In this document: piece after piece, positions 12,301-27,300 of the stretch | Layout of the letters: every line of letters starts with the position of its first letter | Numbering within the stretch: position 1 is the stretch's first letter | Source: Cinclus cinclus | Lineage: Eukaryota; Chordata; Aves; Passeriformes; Cinclidae | NCBI RefSeq assembly: GCF_963662255.1 | Contig: NC_085073.1 | Location: forward strand, 2,170,001 to 2,234,000 | DNA length: 64,000 bases | Direction: 5' to 3' | The notes under the pieces: generated by a model | Databases searched by the model: none | What the model was told of the DNA's origin: nothing | What the model saw: only the letters and a program-made list of their open reading frames with translations | Position numbers and translations under genes: made by a program

Positions 12301-15300
12301 GACACCCCACAGCTCTGCTGGAGCGCTCTGGGCTCCTTCTCTTGGCAGCACCTGTGGTGCTAAGAGAAAATCAAGCCTCTAAGAGGCCAAGGCAGTCATC
12401 TCGAGCTGATCTAACTGGAAATAATGTTTTTCTGATTATGATGAAACCTCTCCAAGGCTGGGATAAAGGGTGCCATGGAGAGGTAAAGTGTTTTACAGGC
12501 ATTAAAAGCTCCTGCTTCCAACCCAGCATTGGGAGCTGGCAGCCACAGAGGCTTCAGCAGGAGAGCCGTGGGATAAAGAATGGCTGAGGGAAGTTCTGGC
12601 ATGTGAGCACAAAGAGTTGGCTTCTGCCTGCCACACACTCTCCTGGTGACCCAGGACAAACCCCTAGGGCTGCAGTGCCTCAGGACACTCCCTGGCAGGA
12701 CAGCAAAGATGGCTGAGGGATGGGAACACTGAGCTGATGAGGGCCAGGCAGGAAACAGGACAGGTAAAAGGTCAAAATAACTTCATCAAAGTAACATCAC
12801 AATTCCTAGAAAAGCTGGCACAAAACAGAGAAGAGACCTGGCAGAGGTGAGAGGCAAATGATTTGGGATCAGTCATAGAATCATGGAATGGTTTGGGTTG
12901 GAAGAGACCTTAGAGACCATCTTGTTCTACCTTCCACCAGACCAGGCTGCTCAGAGCCCTGTCCAGATCTGTCACCCTGGGCAGCAGCAGCAACTAAAAG
13001 TTCAGGTGACACCATGAGTGACACACATGACCCCACTCCCTTGCACTTCCACCACAACCAGCTTCACACAGCTTCAGAGACTGGACAAACCACAGAATTC
13101 TGGAATATCCTGAGCTGGAAAGGAACCACAAGGATCATCCAGTCTAACTCCTGGCATTAACTAGGAGACCCCAACAATCCCACCCTGAGCATCCCTGAGA
13201 GCGGTGTCCAAACGCTCCTGGAGCTCTGGCAGCCTTGGGGCCGGGACCATTCCCTGGGGAGCCTGGGCAGTGCCCAGCACCCTCGGGGGAAAGAAGAACC
13301 TTTCCCTGAGCTCCAGCCCAAGCCCTGACACAGCTCCAGCCCTTGCTGGGCTCCTGTCCCTGGTCATGACAGTGGAAAGATCAGTACCTGCTCCTCCTCT
13401 TCCTCATGAGTATGTTGAAGACTAGGATGAGACTCCCCTCAGTCTCCTCTAGGCTGAACAAACCAAGTACCCTCAGCAGCATCTCATGAGGCCCCTCCAG
13501 ACCGTTTCCATCCTCACAGCTCATCTGGACACTTTCTAATGGATGCATGGCTTTTTTATATTGTGGTGCCTAAAACTGCACACAGGACCTGAGGTGAGGC
13601 CACCCTATTACTGTGAACTCTTGGTCCTTGGAAATACACAGTTCCTAAATTTGAAGGAGGCATCTAACACGCCCTAGGGTGGGAAAGCACCACAGGGAGA
13701 TGTGAAGACAAGAGCCCTAGTTACCTTTAGTGCAAATAAGTCGCTCTCCAAGCTGTGCCCAATCAATATGGTGTCTGCACTGAACATGTTCAGTAGGACG
13801 GCTTGGACATCCCGCAGGGTGATGCTCGTGTTCTCCAGGTCCTCTTCTGTCACACCTGAGAATCTGCAGAGCAACAGGACACAGGTGGGCATCCTTCACC
13901 TCAAGGCCCAAAGCCCCTCAGCCCTTAGGGACTGGTGGTCAGTGGAGTTTCAGCAAGTGCTCCCAGCCACGCCACATTCCTGAGAGAGCACAAAGCTCTG
14001 TCCCAAGGAAGAGCATCCCCCCTGGTGTCACAGCCCTTACCTGGTGTCTCAGCCCTTACCTGGTGTTGTAATCCACCACCTTGGAGTCTGGCTTGACAAA
14101 CGTGTCGTACACCACTTTCAGCTCGGAGTTGATCACAGTTACTCTTGTCAGCTCCAGTCCTTGCTTAGTGTAGCACTGCAAGGAACAGGGCAGCTGTGAT
14201 ATGAGACACCAGGCCGACCACAGCGTGGGAGCTGTGGAGCCCCTCACCCTTTCTGCAGCTCCCAAAATGCAGTACATCTGGTACAGCAAGGCCAGGCAGC
14301 AGCACTGCCCAGCGTGGGCCAGTCAGAGCCTGCCAGGGCTGCACAGCCCTCAAGCCAAACACACCAATCAATAAGAGCTCATTTACACCTCCAGCACCAA
14401 TATTCAGAACAGAGAGAATGAGGTCAGGAAACAGCTTCCCTTCATCCACTTGTGTCACACTTCAGCCAGCCCCAAAAAAGATTTGTTTTGCCTTTGGACC
14501 CACCATTTCACAGTCTAAGGCATAGATCCCAGGGTAGCCATCAGTCGTGGGCAGCTTCTCAAAAGTCTTCACAAAACCATCCAAGCTCTCCTTGCGCCCA
14601 TCGTGCACGTGTTGCTGAAAGGAAAAGACAGGGACACTTGGTGATGACATGAACAAGAAGCCAAAGAGCCCATTCCAACAAACCTCCACTTCAACAAAAG
14701 TGGGTTTTTAATAATTTCTTCATAAGGAATAAGTTTTGCCTACAGTAAGCCTGAGAAGTTCACAACCACAGCAAACACAGCCATGGGCAGCCCTAATTCC
14801 AATGGCAAATCAGGGCTGGTGGCATCGTACTGACAGCACATGGAGGAGCAGGACATCACGTGTCTGGGGAGAAGGAGTTTTCAATCTGGAGTAGAATTAG
14901 TTAGCAAGGGGCACACTGAGGCCCGACACTGATGTAACTCCAGCTCCTGGCTCCTGTAGCTAAGATAAGCCCAGGTGCAGGATCCTAACCCCAACATCCC
15001 TGTGTGAGCACAAGCAGCAGACACCCAGCTCCAGAGCGTGTCTCTGTGTGCATCCACTCACAGCTACTGCATTCCCCACCAACAGGAGCTCCAGCCCACC
15101 AACACTTGATGCAATAGAGGGCATTTCCAAGCACTCTGCACTGTTCCCAGCTAAAGCTCCAGGGTCAACAAGATCCAGGAGGAAAACTCAAGGAGTGACT
15201 TCACAAGTGGCTTAAGCCAGTGCATGACTGAGCTGCTGTTGCAACACAGGTACTCCCACACTTCTCCACAGCACAGATCCCAGTGGTTATCCTGAAACCT

Positions 15301-18300
15301 TCCTGGCAGCAGGGATTCTAAGGTGGGTGAAGTTTAAAGGGGAAGCAGGAACAGGTAACTGGGGGCAAGGCAGAGATGTGACTGCCCTTTTGCCTGCTGA
15401 CATGGATTTATGCAAAACCAACCTTCACCACACCCAGCAGTGATGTTCTCCCTCCCTTATTCCCCAGTAGGATTTTCTGTTGTGTTTTTGTCTGTCCCTA
15501 AATCTCCATGTATTTGTGCACAGTCACAGCAGCCTGGGCACAGCTTCCTTCACCATGCTCAAAACCATGGAACCACTGAATCCTTAAGGGTGGAAAGGAC
15601 TCCCAAGATCATCAAGTCAACCCAGCAGCCTTACCATGGTCACCATTAAACCACATCCAGAAGTGCCACATCCACTTGTTTTATGAACACTTCCAGGGAT
15701 AGTGACTCCACCCACTGCCCTGGGAAGCCCCTTCCAATGCTTTACAAGCCTTTTTCAGTGAGGAAATTTTCCCAATATCCACCCTGAGACTCCCCTGGCC
15801 CAGCCTGAGGCCATTCCCTCTCCTCCTGTCCCTGTTCCCTGGGAGCACAGCCCGACCCCCCCGGCTGTCCCCTCCTGTCAGGGAGTTGTGCAGAGCCACA
15901 AGGGCCCCCCTGAGCCTCCTTTTCTCCAGGCTGAGCCCCTTTCCCAGCTCCCTCAGCTCCTCCTGGTGCTCCAGACCCTTGCCCAGCTCTGCTCCCTTCT
16001 CTGGACATGCTCAAGCTCCTCAGTTTCCTTCTTGTCATGAGGGGCCCAAAACTGACCTCAGGATTTGAGGTGGAGCCTCAGCAGTGCCCAGCACAGTACA
16101 GGGCTTCCCATAGGGCTCACGCTACAAGGAATGAAACTGTTGTGGTTTGTCTAGGGATTAAGGGCTGGAGAGATGAGGAACTGAGGCCCCTGTTAAGCTA
16201 ATACGTGTGGGCAGAGAGGAAACCAAAGCAGGATTTGCATATTTTCCTGCACAGGTCACTATTACAGGTGCAGCCAGAGCACAGGAACTGCATCATTTGA
16301 AATTAATGAGGCAGCTGGGGCCAACACTGAGGCCAATCTCTCCTTGTATCCAGAGCCAGCACTGCTCAAAGGCCTCATGGATCACTGCTTCCCAAGTGCA
16401 AGGGGCTGCACTCTGCACCCACGGCACAGACCCTGCTGTGCTGAGGGAATGGGGAGGGCAGCTCAGCAGCCAGGAGACAGCAAACACCTCTCCTCCACAG
16501 CTTCAGCCCTTCCTTCCCTGAGTAACACAACAGAACTGAGCAATGAGGTGAAAAAACAACCCAAACCCTATTAGGTATTTTTGTCCATCGGTTGTTGCTC
16601 TGAATCTGCCCAATTCTTCCTGGCTGGGAGGAGGGCAGGGAAGTTGCTCCTGTTTTTGAGAGCCCAGGGAGCAGCAGGCTCGGGTATCACAAAGAGCAGC
16701 CACTGCAGGCTCCCTGGAGCAGCATGGCTCCCTCCTGCCATCTCCTGCCTCCCTGCCTAACTGCAGCAAACCCGGGCAGGGACTCCCCTGAGCTTGGACA
16801 GACACACGCGAGCTTTTCTAACCAGCTCCAGGTCCACTTACTGAGAATGGCATCTTACTAAAAAAATATTTTCTGCTTTCAAAGCCCTTCTTCAAAACTG
16901 AAGGATTCTGTGCACCCCAATATCCCAACATTCCGCTGCATGCTCTGATGCTGAGCAGGCTGTGGATTCAACCTTAAATCTACCAAAAGGTGCTCTGAAA
17001 ACTGGGGGCTTATAAACAAGAGGGAGAAGGACTTTTTATATTGGTGTGGAGGGACAGGACACAGGGAATGGCTTCCCACTGCCAGAGGGCAGGGCTGGAT
17101 GGGATATTGGGAAGGAATTGTTCCCTGGGAGGGTGGGGAGGCCCTGGCACAGGGTGCCCAGAGAAGATGATTTTTAAAAATATCCTAAATTCACATGGAA
17201 AGGAAAGAAAAGTAACAACCTGATCCCATCCAATCTGACTGTGCAGGGCAGGCTTTTATGATGCCCAGGAAATCCTTCCAGTTGTAACAACCCTTGAATT
17301 TTTGCCCAGAATTCACCTTCTACCTCTAGCTTTTGGTTCTCCCCTGTGTGGCAGCTGCCAAATATAAAAATGTCACCAAAACAAGTGACAAGGAGCATGC
17401 CCAGAGATGGCTGGCTGGGATGCCAGGCTGGGACACCAACTCTCCTGCAGCCTAAGGGAAAGAAAAAAGCACCTGTGCAAAGGTACCCCAAACAGGGCTC
17501 TGCTCTATCAAACTCCACATCTGAGCAGGCTTTTTATTGTTTTTTCTAGTGCTGGGCTCCTTCAAAAGTTGTTCTGTGGTATTTCAGAGTTACAACAGGC
17601 TCCTTGGGAAGGTTCCTCCTCTCATTACAACCAAGGACAGGCAACAAACAGAAAACTTGTCAGAAAACATTTATCCACCTGGAGAAAGTTACCTTAGCAT
17701 GGGAATCTGGAAAGGAAAAGATGGGAAAAAGGATTTGGCACATTGTTGCCAAGGCTCTGAAATTGCTCTTTAAAAGGAAATAAAACCCTTATTTCTCATT
17801 TCTTCTGTGATTCACTACAGAACATGAGCTTTTCTATCTCCCTCAAGTAGATGAGCTGGGCAGCTCACGATAAATGAACCTAGCTCACTCCACACAGTAA
17901 AGTGTCAAATACTGGGTTTTCCTACCATTGCAGAGCAAAAAAAAAAAAAAAAGTTGTACTTGTTTTATCCCCTTAAGGGAAGCCACTGTTCTTCTAAAGG
18001 CTTAAGCAAGGATTTCCCAGCCACTGCAACTGCAAGCAGAGCACAGATGTCACTGAGAATAAAAAGGTGTTGTTCCATCACTTACTTTAGCAACCTGGCA
18101 GCCTGGTGACCCCACAGCTCCGGAGCAGCAGCTGTAGTGAGTTTCCCACCCACCTGGCACTGAAAAAGCAAGAGATAAAGGGTCAAGGGGAACAGTCTTG
18201 TTAACAAGAGACCTGAACTTCAGCTTTCATGTGCAGAACCCCTGGATGAGCACAACAATAACGTGCCAAACATAGGGGGAAAATAACTGTGGATTCACAG

Positions 18301-21300
18301 GCAGCAATCTAAAGAGTTTAAGTCTCTGGTACTCAGCCAGACAAACTCCAGAAGCCACTTGGATGCTCTGATGGAAAACCAGGGGAGAGCTCAAACTAGG
18401 TTAGTGCCTTGCTGCAAATGAATTCAACCAAGATCAGTGAACTCTCCTGGGAGTGACAGACCTCTAGTGCTCCCAGTCAGCTTTTCAAAAGGGTGATTTC
18501 TTTCAAAAAGCACGGTAAGGTTTTTTCCTTTAGTTTTCTGAACAAAGATGAAGCACCTCCGCTGCAGTCCCAGCGTCACATTCTGGAGACCGCCAAGCCC
18601 AGCAGCTCCTTGCAAGACCATTTCAGTGTCAGGGGCAGGAACTGTCACCACCTGGGAGCGTGACAAGCCCCAAAACAAAGCTCAAAGCTGAGGAAGAGTA
18701 TGTGTTTGGAGCTGGAGCACAGCCAATCCCCCTGGCAGGGCCGTGCCTCACCTCTCTGCTTGCGCAGCCGCCCCCAGTGATGGACACACTCCTCTTTCCG
18801 GATGCAGTTCCCCGAGGCTGAGACCATGTACTCGGTGCCACAGCGACAGCAGATCCTGCACGAGGCTTGGGGACAGGAGAGAAACAACAATCAGGTCACT
18901 GGAAACCCCTCACCTGCTTAACCTGGCCAAAGAAAAGCAAATCACGATCACTCAAGCCCCAAATGCTGTTAAATGGTGTTTTGTGTTTAAAAAATGGTGT
19001 TTGTTATTTCAAACCCCTATAAAGGCACAGTAATCCCCCTGAAATCTGCCCCCCCAAACACTTCCCAGAGGCAAACACAAAGACTCTCCAGTGGCTTTGG
19101 TGCACATCAGCTGCCCCCAGTTTCATCAAGGTTTGCTGCATTGTTTCTCCATGCACAGCAAATTACGTTGGAGTCTAACAGAGTTATTTTAAGGAACAGG
19201 ATAAATAAGTCATTCTTTGGACACTAGAGCTAATGAAGCCTTGTTTCCAGGGGATCTGTGCCTTGTCACTTCTAAATGACATTTTAGCTCTTCCAGGGCA
19301 CAGCTTTCCTGTCAGGATTTTCCAGCAGCTAAACCCAGGAGCACTTAGGGCAGGGCCTGGCCCAGCAAGGGGGCAATCTGCACCTGCTCCCTCCTAGCAC
19401 CTCTGCTTTTACTGCCCAAAATTTGGGGAAGGGAGATGCAAAAAGCCACTGTGAAGGAGCTGTCATTCTTCTGGTCTCCATGCAATTCCATGAGTTTTGG
19501 TGTGAGCATTAAAGGTGTTAGCACATTCCCAGCTCTGCCCAACACCAGCCAACTGGTCACAGTGGCAGCAACAGCTTTAGTTAAACAAGAAAAACTTCAA
19601 AGATCCTGCAACATCTGCACAAAACTACAGGAACAAAACCAGGAACATGAGCACAGGATCATATGAAGGAGCAGGCTGGTTCCCTGGAAAAAAGGGCTCT
19701 CACAAATACAGCACTTGACAGTGTTAATGCATGAGAGCTTTTGCCCAGGTTGCTTCAGCAACCACAGGATGAATGTAGGCACAAGGTGTTAACATGGATG
19801 AGCACTTAACACACTTTAGTGAGGTCTCTCCACAGAGATGCTCAGGGGAGCGTGGCAAAGCACCTTAAAAGAAATCCCCAGTCTGAATTTTATTCCTGCT
19901 GCAGCACAGCCTGCTTTAGTCAGGGCTGAGGAACAGAAATTTTGCCATGAGTTCAGAAAATTCAGAGGAGGATCCCATCCTGTCCTGAGGAAACCTGTGG
20001 GATCAAGGGCAGGTTGGATGTGGCTTGGAGCAACTCACTCTGGTGGAAGGTGCTCCAGGGGGTAGAATGAGATGGGCCTTAAAGTCCCTTCCAGTCCAAA
20101 CTATTTTGTGATTTTACGATCATTTTGTCCAGCTGCAAAAAGGCTATGGGCAACTATGTGGCCCAGCAGTGGCACGAGATCAAACAGAAAACTCTGCAAT
20201 CCAGAGCAGCACAGCAGGATCCCTGCAAAGCCAGCCTGGCCCAGTGTCTGTCCTCACTCCACCATAACAGCAGCTCACACAGACAGAGACAGAAAAAAAT
20301 CCTTCCCCTGGGAGAGAGGAGGGTCACCAAGTGCAGAACAGGAGCCTCCTTCCAACCTGCTCAGTTGCTGTTCTTTGGCAACACAGAATCATGGAATTGC
20401 TAAGGTTGGAAAAGACCTTTAAGATCAAGTCAACCATCAGCATCACCACCACAGTCACCACTAAACCATGTCCTCAAGTGCCACATCCACACATTTTTTG
20501 AACATTTATGGGGATGATGACTCCACCACTGCCCTGGGCAGCCCATTCAATGCTTCATAATCTTTTTCATGAAGAAATTTTCCTTTATATCCCATCTAAG
20601 CCTCCCCTAGTGTGACTTCAGGCCATTTCCTTTCATCCTGTCACTTGTTACCTGGGAATTAGAAATTAGAAACTTCCCTCAGGCTCACAGCCCCACAGAC
20701 TATAAACTCTGGGTCAAAACTAGCATTCTCAGGATGTGAAAGCTGAAGAAACTCTCCATGCAGGAACGCAGCAGAATTCTGCAACCACACTCCCCATCAC
20801 AACAGAAGCAAAGGCTCCACACTGAGACTTTTATACAACCAGAAAGGGCAGCTTCAGCTGTATCCAGCAAATCCTGCAGAAGGAAAAGAGCCAGCAGAGC
20901 TTACAGTCAATCACTTTCTTCTCCTCTGCAGTGAAGAGCACAGCACGTCCAGCCTTCTCGGGGTGAGGCATTGGGTACCCGTTCTCCTTGAGCTGCTCCT
21001 CGGTCAGCAGGTACTCCTTGAGGCGCCGGTACAGGGCAGCTCCTGCACACAAACACAGTGCTCAGCTCCAGCACTAAAGCACTGCCTGCTTCCATGCCTT
21101 CACCAAGTCTCCTGCCTGGATAAATTGCCCCCACTACTCTGGACTTGCTTCCACTGGCTTGGCTCAGCTCAGGATGGACACGGGAAGAGATGTTGGGTGG
21201 TAATTTTTTTAATCTGGTCATTAGCGCACAAGTTGATCTTTAAACTCCTTGAACAAGGAGCATTAAGTCTGGAAAACACAGATGGAACAGAATTCCTCCA

Positions 21301-24300
21301 AAAGGCTCATCTTCAGCTTTGCTGTTACAGATAAAATCAACCCAATCTGGGCTGCAAGAGACCTTGGAGGTCATCCCATTCTGCCCCCTGCTGTGGCAGG
21401 GACACCTTCCACTATCCCAAGCTGCTCCAAGCCCCAATGTCCTACCTGGCCTTGCACACTCCCAGGGATCCAGGGGCAGCCACAGCTGCTCTGGGCACCC
21501 TGTGCCAGGGCCTGCCCACCCTCACAGCCAGGAATTCCTCCCCAATATCCCATCTAGCCCTACCCTCTGACAATGGAAAGGCATTCCCCCTTGTCCTGTC
21601 AATAAATGTGTGACTTCTCCTATTTTAATGTTTAAATACAACAGCTGGTAATTGGTAAGAAAGCCCTCAAAGGCCACACAGAGCTCCCTAAAAACTTAAT
21701 TATCAGAAGTTTCTTCCTATTACTGATTTCAGGCTGCTTGTTTCATTTCACAGAATAATTACAACTTCTTGCACTCTGCTCAATACCTCCTTCGGCTGCT
21801 GTGTTAAACCCTTCCAATATTGCTGGGTGCCCTTTGATGTTGCTTAGCTGAGCTATACTGGCCCTTTTAAGCTTTCCCAATGTCAATTCCTTCTGTTCCA
21901 TGGCCTCCCCGGCTCTTCTCTGATCTCCTCCACAATTTGCCTACATCTCTTGGCAACCAAAATACCCATAACTGATTTGAGCTCACATGAAAAACGCTCG
22001 TGGCACAACCCTTTGGCTACAATATGACCTTACTGTGACATTGGTGAAAGTGCAACTGAGCCCTGCAGAGATGGAGATTTTTAACTTTGCCTTTTAATCT
22101 GACAGGCACATTGTAAAGAACTGCTTCAGGGCAAGGAAGTTAAAGTAAAATAATGCCCAAAGCACAAGAGGCAGCTCCAAATGGTTATTGATGCTCCATC
22201 AAAGCCAGCCAGGCTGCAGCAGTGACCTCACAGCCCCAGTAAGGATGGAAGGAGGGCACTGGTCAGTGCTGTCACCATTCCCCAGGGGACTCTGCAGCTT
22301 CATGATGCAGCCAGGTAATAACTCCTATCAGAGAAAACCCAGCATTTCAGGTCATAAAATCCTGGAATGTCCGGAGTGGGAAGGGACCCACAGGGATCAT
22401 CAGTGCAGCCCCTGTCCCTGCCCAGACACCCCAACAATCCCACCCTGAGCATCCCTGAGAGCGGTGTCCAAACGCTCCTGGAGCTCTGGCAGCCTTGGGG
22501 CCGGGACCATTCCCTGGGGAGCCTGGGCAGTGCCCAGCACCCTCGGGGGAAAGAAGAACCTTTCCCTGAGCTCCAGCCCAAGCCCTGACACAGCTCCAGC
22601 CCTTGCTGGGCTCCTGTCCCTGTCCCAGAGCAGAGCTCAGCCCCAGCCCCTCTGCCTCCCCTCGGGAGGAGCTGCAGCCCCCGAGGAGTCTCCCCTCAGT
22701 CTCCTGTGCTCCAGCTGAACGAGCCAAGTGCCCTCAGCTGCTCCTCAGACCCTTCCCCAGCTCCGTGTCCCTCCTTTGGACACTCTCCAGCAGCTTTAGA
22801 TCCTTCTGACAGTGTTGTGCCCAAAGTGCCCCCACAACTCGAGGTGAATGCACCAGCTTGATTCTGCTCCCCCTAATCAGTGTCACACCTCAGTTCCACC
22901 CTTATGAGTGACAGCCCAGCAGGAGCAGGGTCTGACCTGTCAGATCCTCGGCTCTCAGGCTCCCTGAGCGGTTCAGAGTAAAGCTGGTCTTAGCAGCAAG
23001 CTTTCCTCCCAGCACAGCTTCGTGGGACACCACCTTCTTGTTACTTGTCTCTGCAAGGAGAAAGGAACAACACAGAGATCAGGTACCCAGTGGGTGACTT
23101 CAGTCCTAATCTGAGACATTACACATGGGCAAGAGAAAGACTGTGTTTATCCTCTTGAATCCTTGCTTTGCTCCAGAAATGGATTTTTTTGTGCCACATG
23201 CTGGCCCAGCATTTCCATTCCAGCACTGCAGAGAGTTTTCTGTTCACACTGCCAGCCCACTGCAATTTTAAGGGCAGCAAGGACACTTTTACAGTTCTGC
23301 TACCAACTTGTAGCTGTCCTTGCTCATTCTGCACAGCAAACCCTTCAACTGACCAAAAGCAAGAGAGAAGCCAGCACAGAAACAACTTGACCCCTTCATG
23401 TGCTGTGTGAGGGTATCACCCACCCCAAAGAAGCAGCTTTGATTCTGGGGCCCTGCAGACCAACCTCCACACAGGATCTTTCAACTTCTTTCAGAAAGGA
23501 GCTTCAGAGCTCTAGAATATGCTCAGCACATCAGATAATGGCAAGAGGGGCTTTTTACTAATCATTAACTGGCAGCCCTCTCCTAAAGGCCAGCCTCCAA
23601 GTTCAGCTGTGCTGCCTAATGGCCAGGAATGTAATGAAGACAGAGGAGAGAAAAGGGAAGAGACTAGAGAAAAAAAATTCACAAGAACAGCACAAATTGA
23701 TTGTTTAATGTACCCTCTCGAGAGCCAATAATGAAATGTCTTAACCCTCTTCGTTTCTCTCTTGAAGCTTAATGTGTGTAACAGATTTCTGTGGTGATGG
23801 AGGAGTCTATCACTTTGAAGGCATCATGTGAAAGTTACTCCATTAGCAGGGCTTTTCATTTGAAAGAACTTGTGCTAAAAAGAAATCCACCCGTGTGGCA
23901 TTATCTCCATTTAGGCTGAGAAAGCCAAACAAAGCATTGCAGGACCTGCCTCTTGAAGGCCCATTAAAACTTGCCAGGCTATAAAAAGCTAAACTGGAGC
24001 TGTTTGCCTTTCAGCATAATGCTGCTGAGAAATGGGTTCTGGCTTTTCAAACAAGATTCTCTGTGGTTTGTAATGCCAGCAGGGCTCCAGCTGTTCAGCT
24101 GCACGGTACCTACTGTTGGTGCTGGCTGGGGAGTTGGGCACGAGGCTGCGCAGCTTCTTCAGGGTGTTCACGGCCACATTCAGGTAGATGTTGCGACTGG
24201 TGCTGCGCTCATAGGCCACCTTCTCCTCTGCCAGGGCCTGGAACAGCACAAGTCATCATCACACACTCTCCTCCCACTGGGCACAGAACCCCAGAATGAT

Positions 24301-27300
24301 TGGGGTTGGGAGGAACCTCAAAGATCACCTTTTTCCACTTTCCGCTATCCCAGGTTGTTCCAAGCCCCATCCAACCTATCCTTGAACACTTCCAGGGATG
24401 GGGCAGCCACAGCTTCCATTGTTTTTGGATAAAATAAATGTTTGGCTCTTAAAATACAGACTCCAAGTAGGACACTATTCCCCCCCCAAAAAAAAAATTG
24501 CCTGACAAGGAATTGAGTAATAAAGCAGAACATGGCACAAATATGTACTGGTGTGGGGTCTTGCTCAGGTAAGGAAGAGGAAAAAAGTAATTTTATTTTA
24601 AACAAAGTGCTGGAAAAAGTACTTTCATGTGAAAGTTTCCTGAGGAGTTTAATAAAAATTTCCTAATTAGCAAAAAATTACTTTCTTCAAACTTTAACAT
24701 ATTTTAAATTGGTGTCATCCCTTCTCTTTTTCCCAATATAAAGTCTGCTGCCACCTTGGCTTAAGTATTCCAGAGCTGCTCTTGTTCCCAGGAAGATCTA
24801 ACCCTTGCATGTTTCCATCAAGGAATTCTTGATTCTTGTTCTTGGAACTACCTGGAAAAAGCTGCTTTCCCCACTTGGGTGCAGTGCAAGATCTTAACTG
24901 GTAAGAAAAGGAGGTTTGGCAAATGGTGACTCCTTGGATGCAACAGGAAGTTGGGAAGGTGGAATACCACAAAAGAAATCCTCGTGGTGTCTGCTTTGTA
25001 TTGGAATACACCACACAATGTCCCACATGTACCCAACTAATGGCCAAGCTTTTCCAATAAAATGGATTACCTCCTCAATTCTGCTTTTGGAAATCCTACT
25101 ATACTGTCCTTACTGCTAGAAGGCTCCTTAAAAATCTCCTTAAAAGCCTTCAGAAGCAGCAAGGAAATCAATTCCTAACCAATTACATCTATCCCAAACA
25201 CTTCCCTGTGCTCAACACTTTGATTCCAGGAGGTGTTTCTGGCTGCACCAGAGCAAAAGGTCTTTGAACACAATGGACACTCCTCTCCTGGAGTTATTAA
25301 AGGAATCAGGCAAGGTTTCCAAATAAATGGAAAGATGGGATTTCCTACTGGAAGCCCCCATTGGAATGACACTTTCTGTTGTCCAGTCTGGTAATATTTA
25401 ATGCTAATTTTCTCAACTGAACTGTTGGTATATAGGGGAGTTTTCACAGAATCAGGGTTTGGCTTGGAAGGGACCTTGAAGATCATCTAGTTCCCACCCC
25501 CAAGTTTCTGCAAGCATAAATCCAATCCAGTTTTCTGGATCTGCTATCATTTTAGAAGGTCTTGGCCAACGCAGAGGATGTCATTCCCTGATGAAAACTT
25601 TATTCCTGAGAAGCAGGGACCTGTACAGACCTTGTCAAAGGCTTCCTGAGAGGAGGAACAGAATTTCAGGCACTCATCAATGAAGAGATTGAGATACCTC
25701 TGACGAATGTTGGTTGGGACTTTAGCACCAAATTCTGTGGGAATAACAGGCCTCTGTAAAGTGGTGCTCTGGAGGTGAGACAGAGAGAGAGAAAGAGGCT
25801 GGTCAGGCTCTAGGAGGTTGCTCTGAGACTCTCCCAATTCCTATTATTAATCATGGGGTGACTTCCTTTCTGAAAATCTGCCCAAAGCCAAATTTAACAC
25901 GCAGCACTTCTGGTACTAAAAATACCACTTGAGGCTTCACCACCCTCAGTGCTTTAACTCCTTTAGAAAACAGCTGTATTTCACTCTGAAGTCAGCCAGG
26001 ATCCAAGGACTCCAGGGGCATTAGTCACACACACAGGCATTCCAGAGCAGGGCATGCTGACATTCCCAGTGACAGATCCAATGTTGGATGGCACCAAGCA
26101 CCACAGGCTGAATTGGAGCCATGAACACACAACACCAGTTATGGGCACCACAGACAAGTTTCATTCTCTGGCTGTGAACAGAGAACAGGAGGCCACTCCT
26201 GCCAGGCTGGCAGTCACTTAACCCATCCCATTTCCTAGGGCATTCCTGCAGATTGGGGGTTTTCTTCCTTTTTTAATGCCAATCATGATGTTCCTAAAAG
26301 GATTTACCCCTTCAATTTAATGGCATGTTCTTCAAAACATACATGCTGGACCAAGCTATGACCCACCACTGCAGTCTTCCATTTCACACCACGTCATACC
26401 CCACATCACAGCATACTTGTCTTTTTCTCAGAGAGGAAAATATATATTTATCTCTAAAACACCCAATTGCCTTGTCAGTTGCTCTCCATCCCACCCAAGA
26501 TATATCCCTAAACCAAACCATCTGCTGCAATCTGCAATAAAAACAGCTCTGTGGAAGATGTGAGCTTGCTCCAAGGGAAGCAACTGGTCCTATCTCAATG
26601 GGAAAAGTGCTCATTTTCCCAAGAGACTCTCCCTTTGTTGCCTGTTCAAGGAGATTTGGTCCTCTTCATTAAATACATAAATTCTCAATCTTTAATATGA
26701 TACCCTTAAGCACCTCTGTAACTCTGCTAAGTATTTTATCCTTTCAGCTAGTTCTCTTATTTTTAATCAGCTTCAAGTTCTACGCTACTATGGTGGCAGT
26801 TTGGGTGGGGAAAGAAAAAACATTACTTTTCACTCTTTGGGAAATAATCAGAGCAAGTTATGACAGATCTTGACACAACACATCATCAATAAAGGGGTTT
26901 TCAATCAAGTCCTGGCACTAACTACATTCTGCCATCCAATCCAGCAAACAGTTCCTTATGCCATGCCCAGGCTGCTCCAGGAGGAATTCTGCTCTGAATT
27001 GTCTTAGCAAGTGACAGCTTCCCAGTGCTCATGGGAAGGAGAGATTTAACAGAATCATGGAATGGTTTGGGTGGGAAGGGTATTGAAAAATCATCCCATT
27101 CCCACCCTCTGCCACAGGCAGGGCACTATCCCAGATTGCTCCAAGCCCCAGTGTCCAGCCTGGCCTTGGACACTTCCAGGGATCCAGGGGCAGCCACAGC
27201 TGCTCTGGGCACCCTGTGCCAGGGCCTCACCACCCTCCCAGGGAACAATTCCTTCCTAATATCCCATTTAACCCTGCCCTCTGGCAGTGGAAGCCATTCC

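Larger units (their letters stand above)
14620..18080 (-). other. REXO1 intron 11
   Basis: A 3.5-kb intron between the Cys/His cluster exons and the exonuclease exons. It holds two CR1 pieces (15560-16110 and 17046-17164) and an A18 run at 17937-17954. No RNA gene or coding segment recognised. Confidence 0.7.

Noticed and set aside
22464..22718. Recurring frame [17 protein letters not shown]… at 13204, 22464, 32404, 45537, 46170 and 50955
   Set aside because: Looks like a protein family, but each copy is the antisense of the same CR1 segment; there are no start contexts, splice sites or separate conservation.
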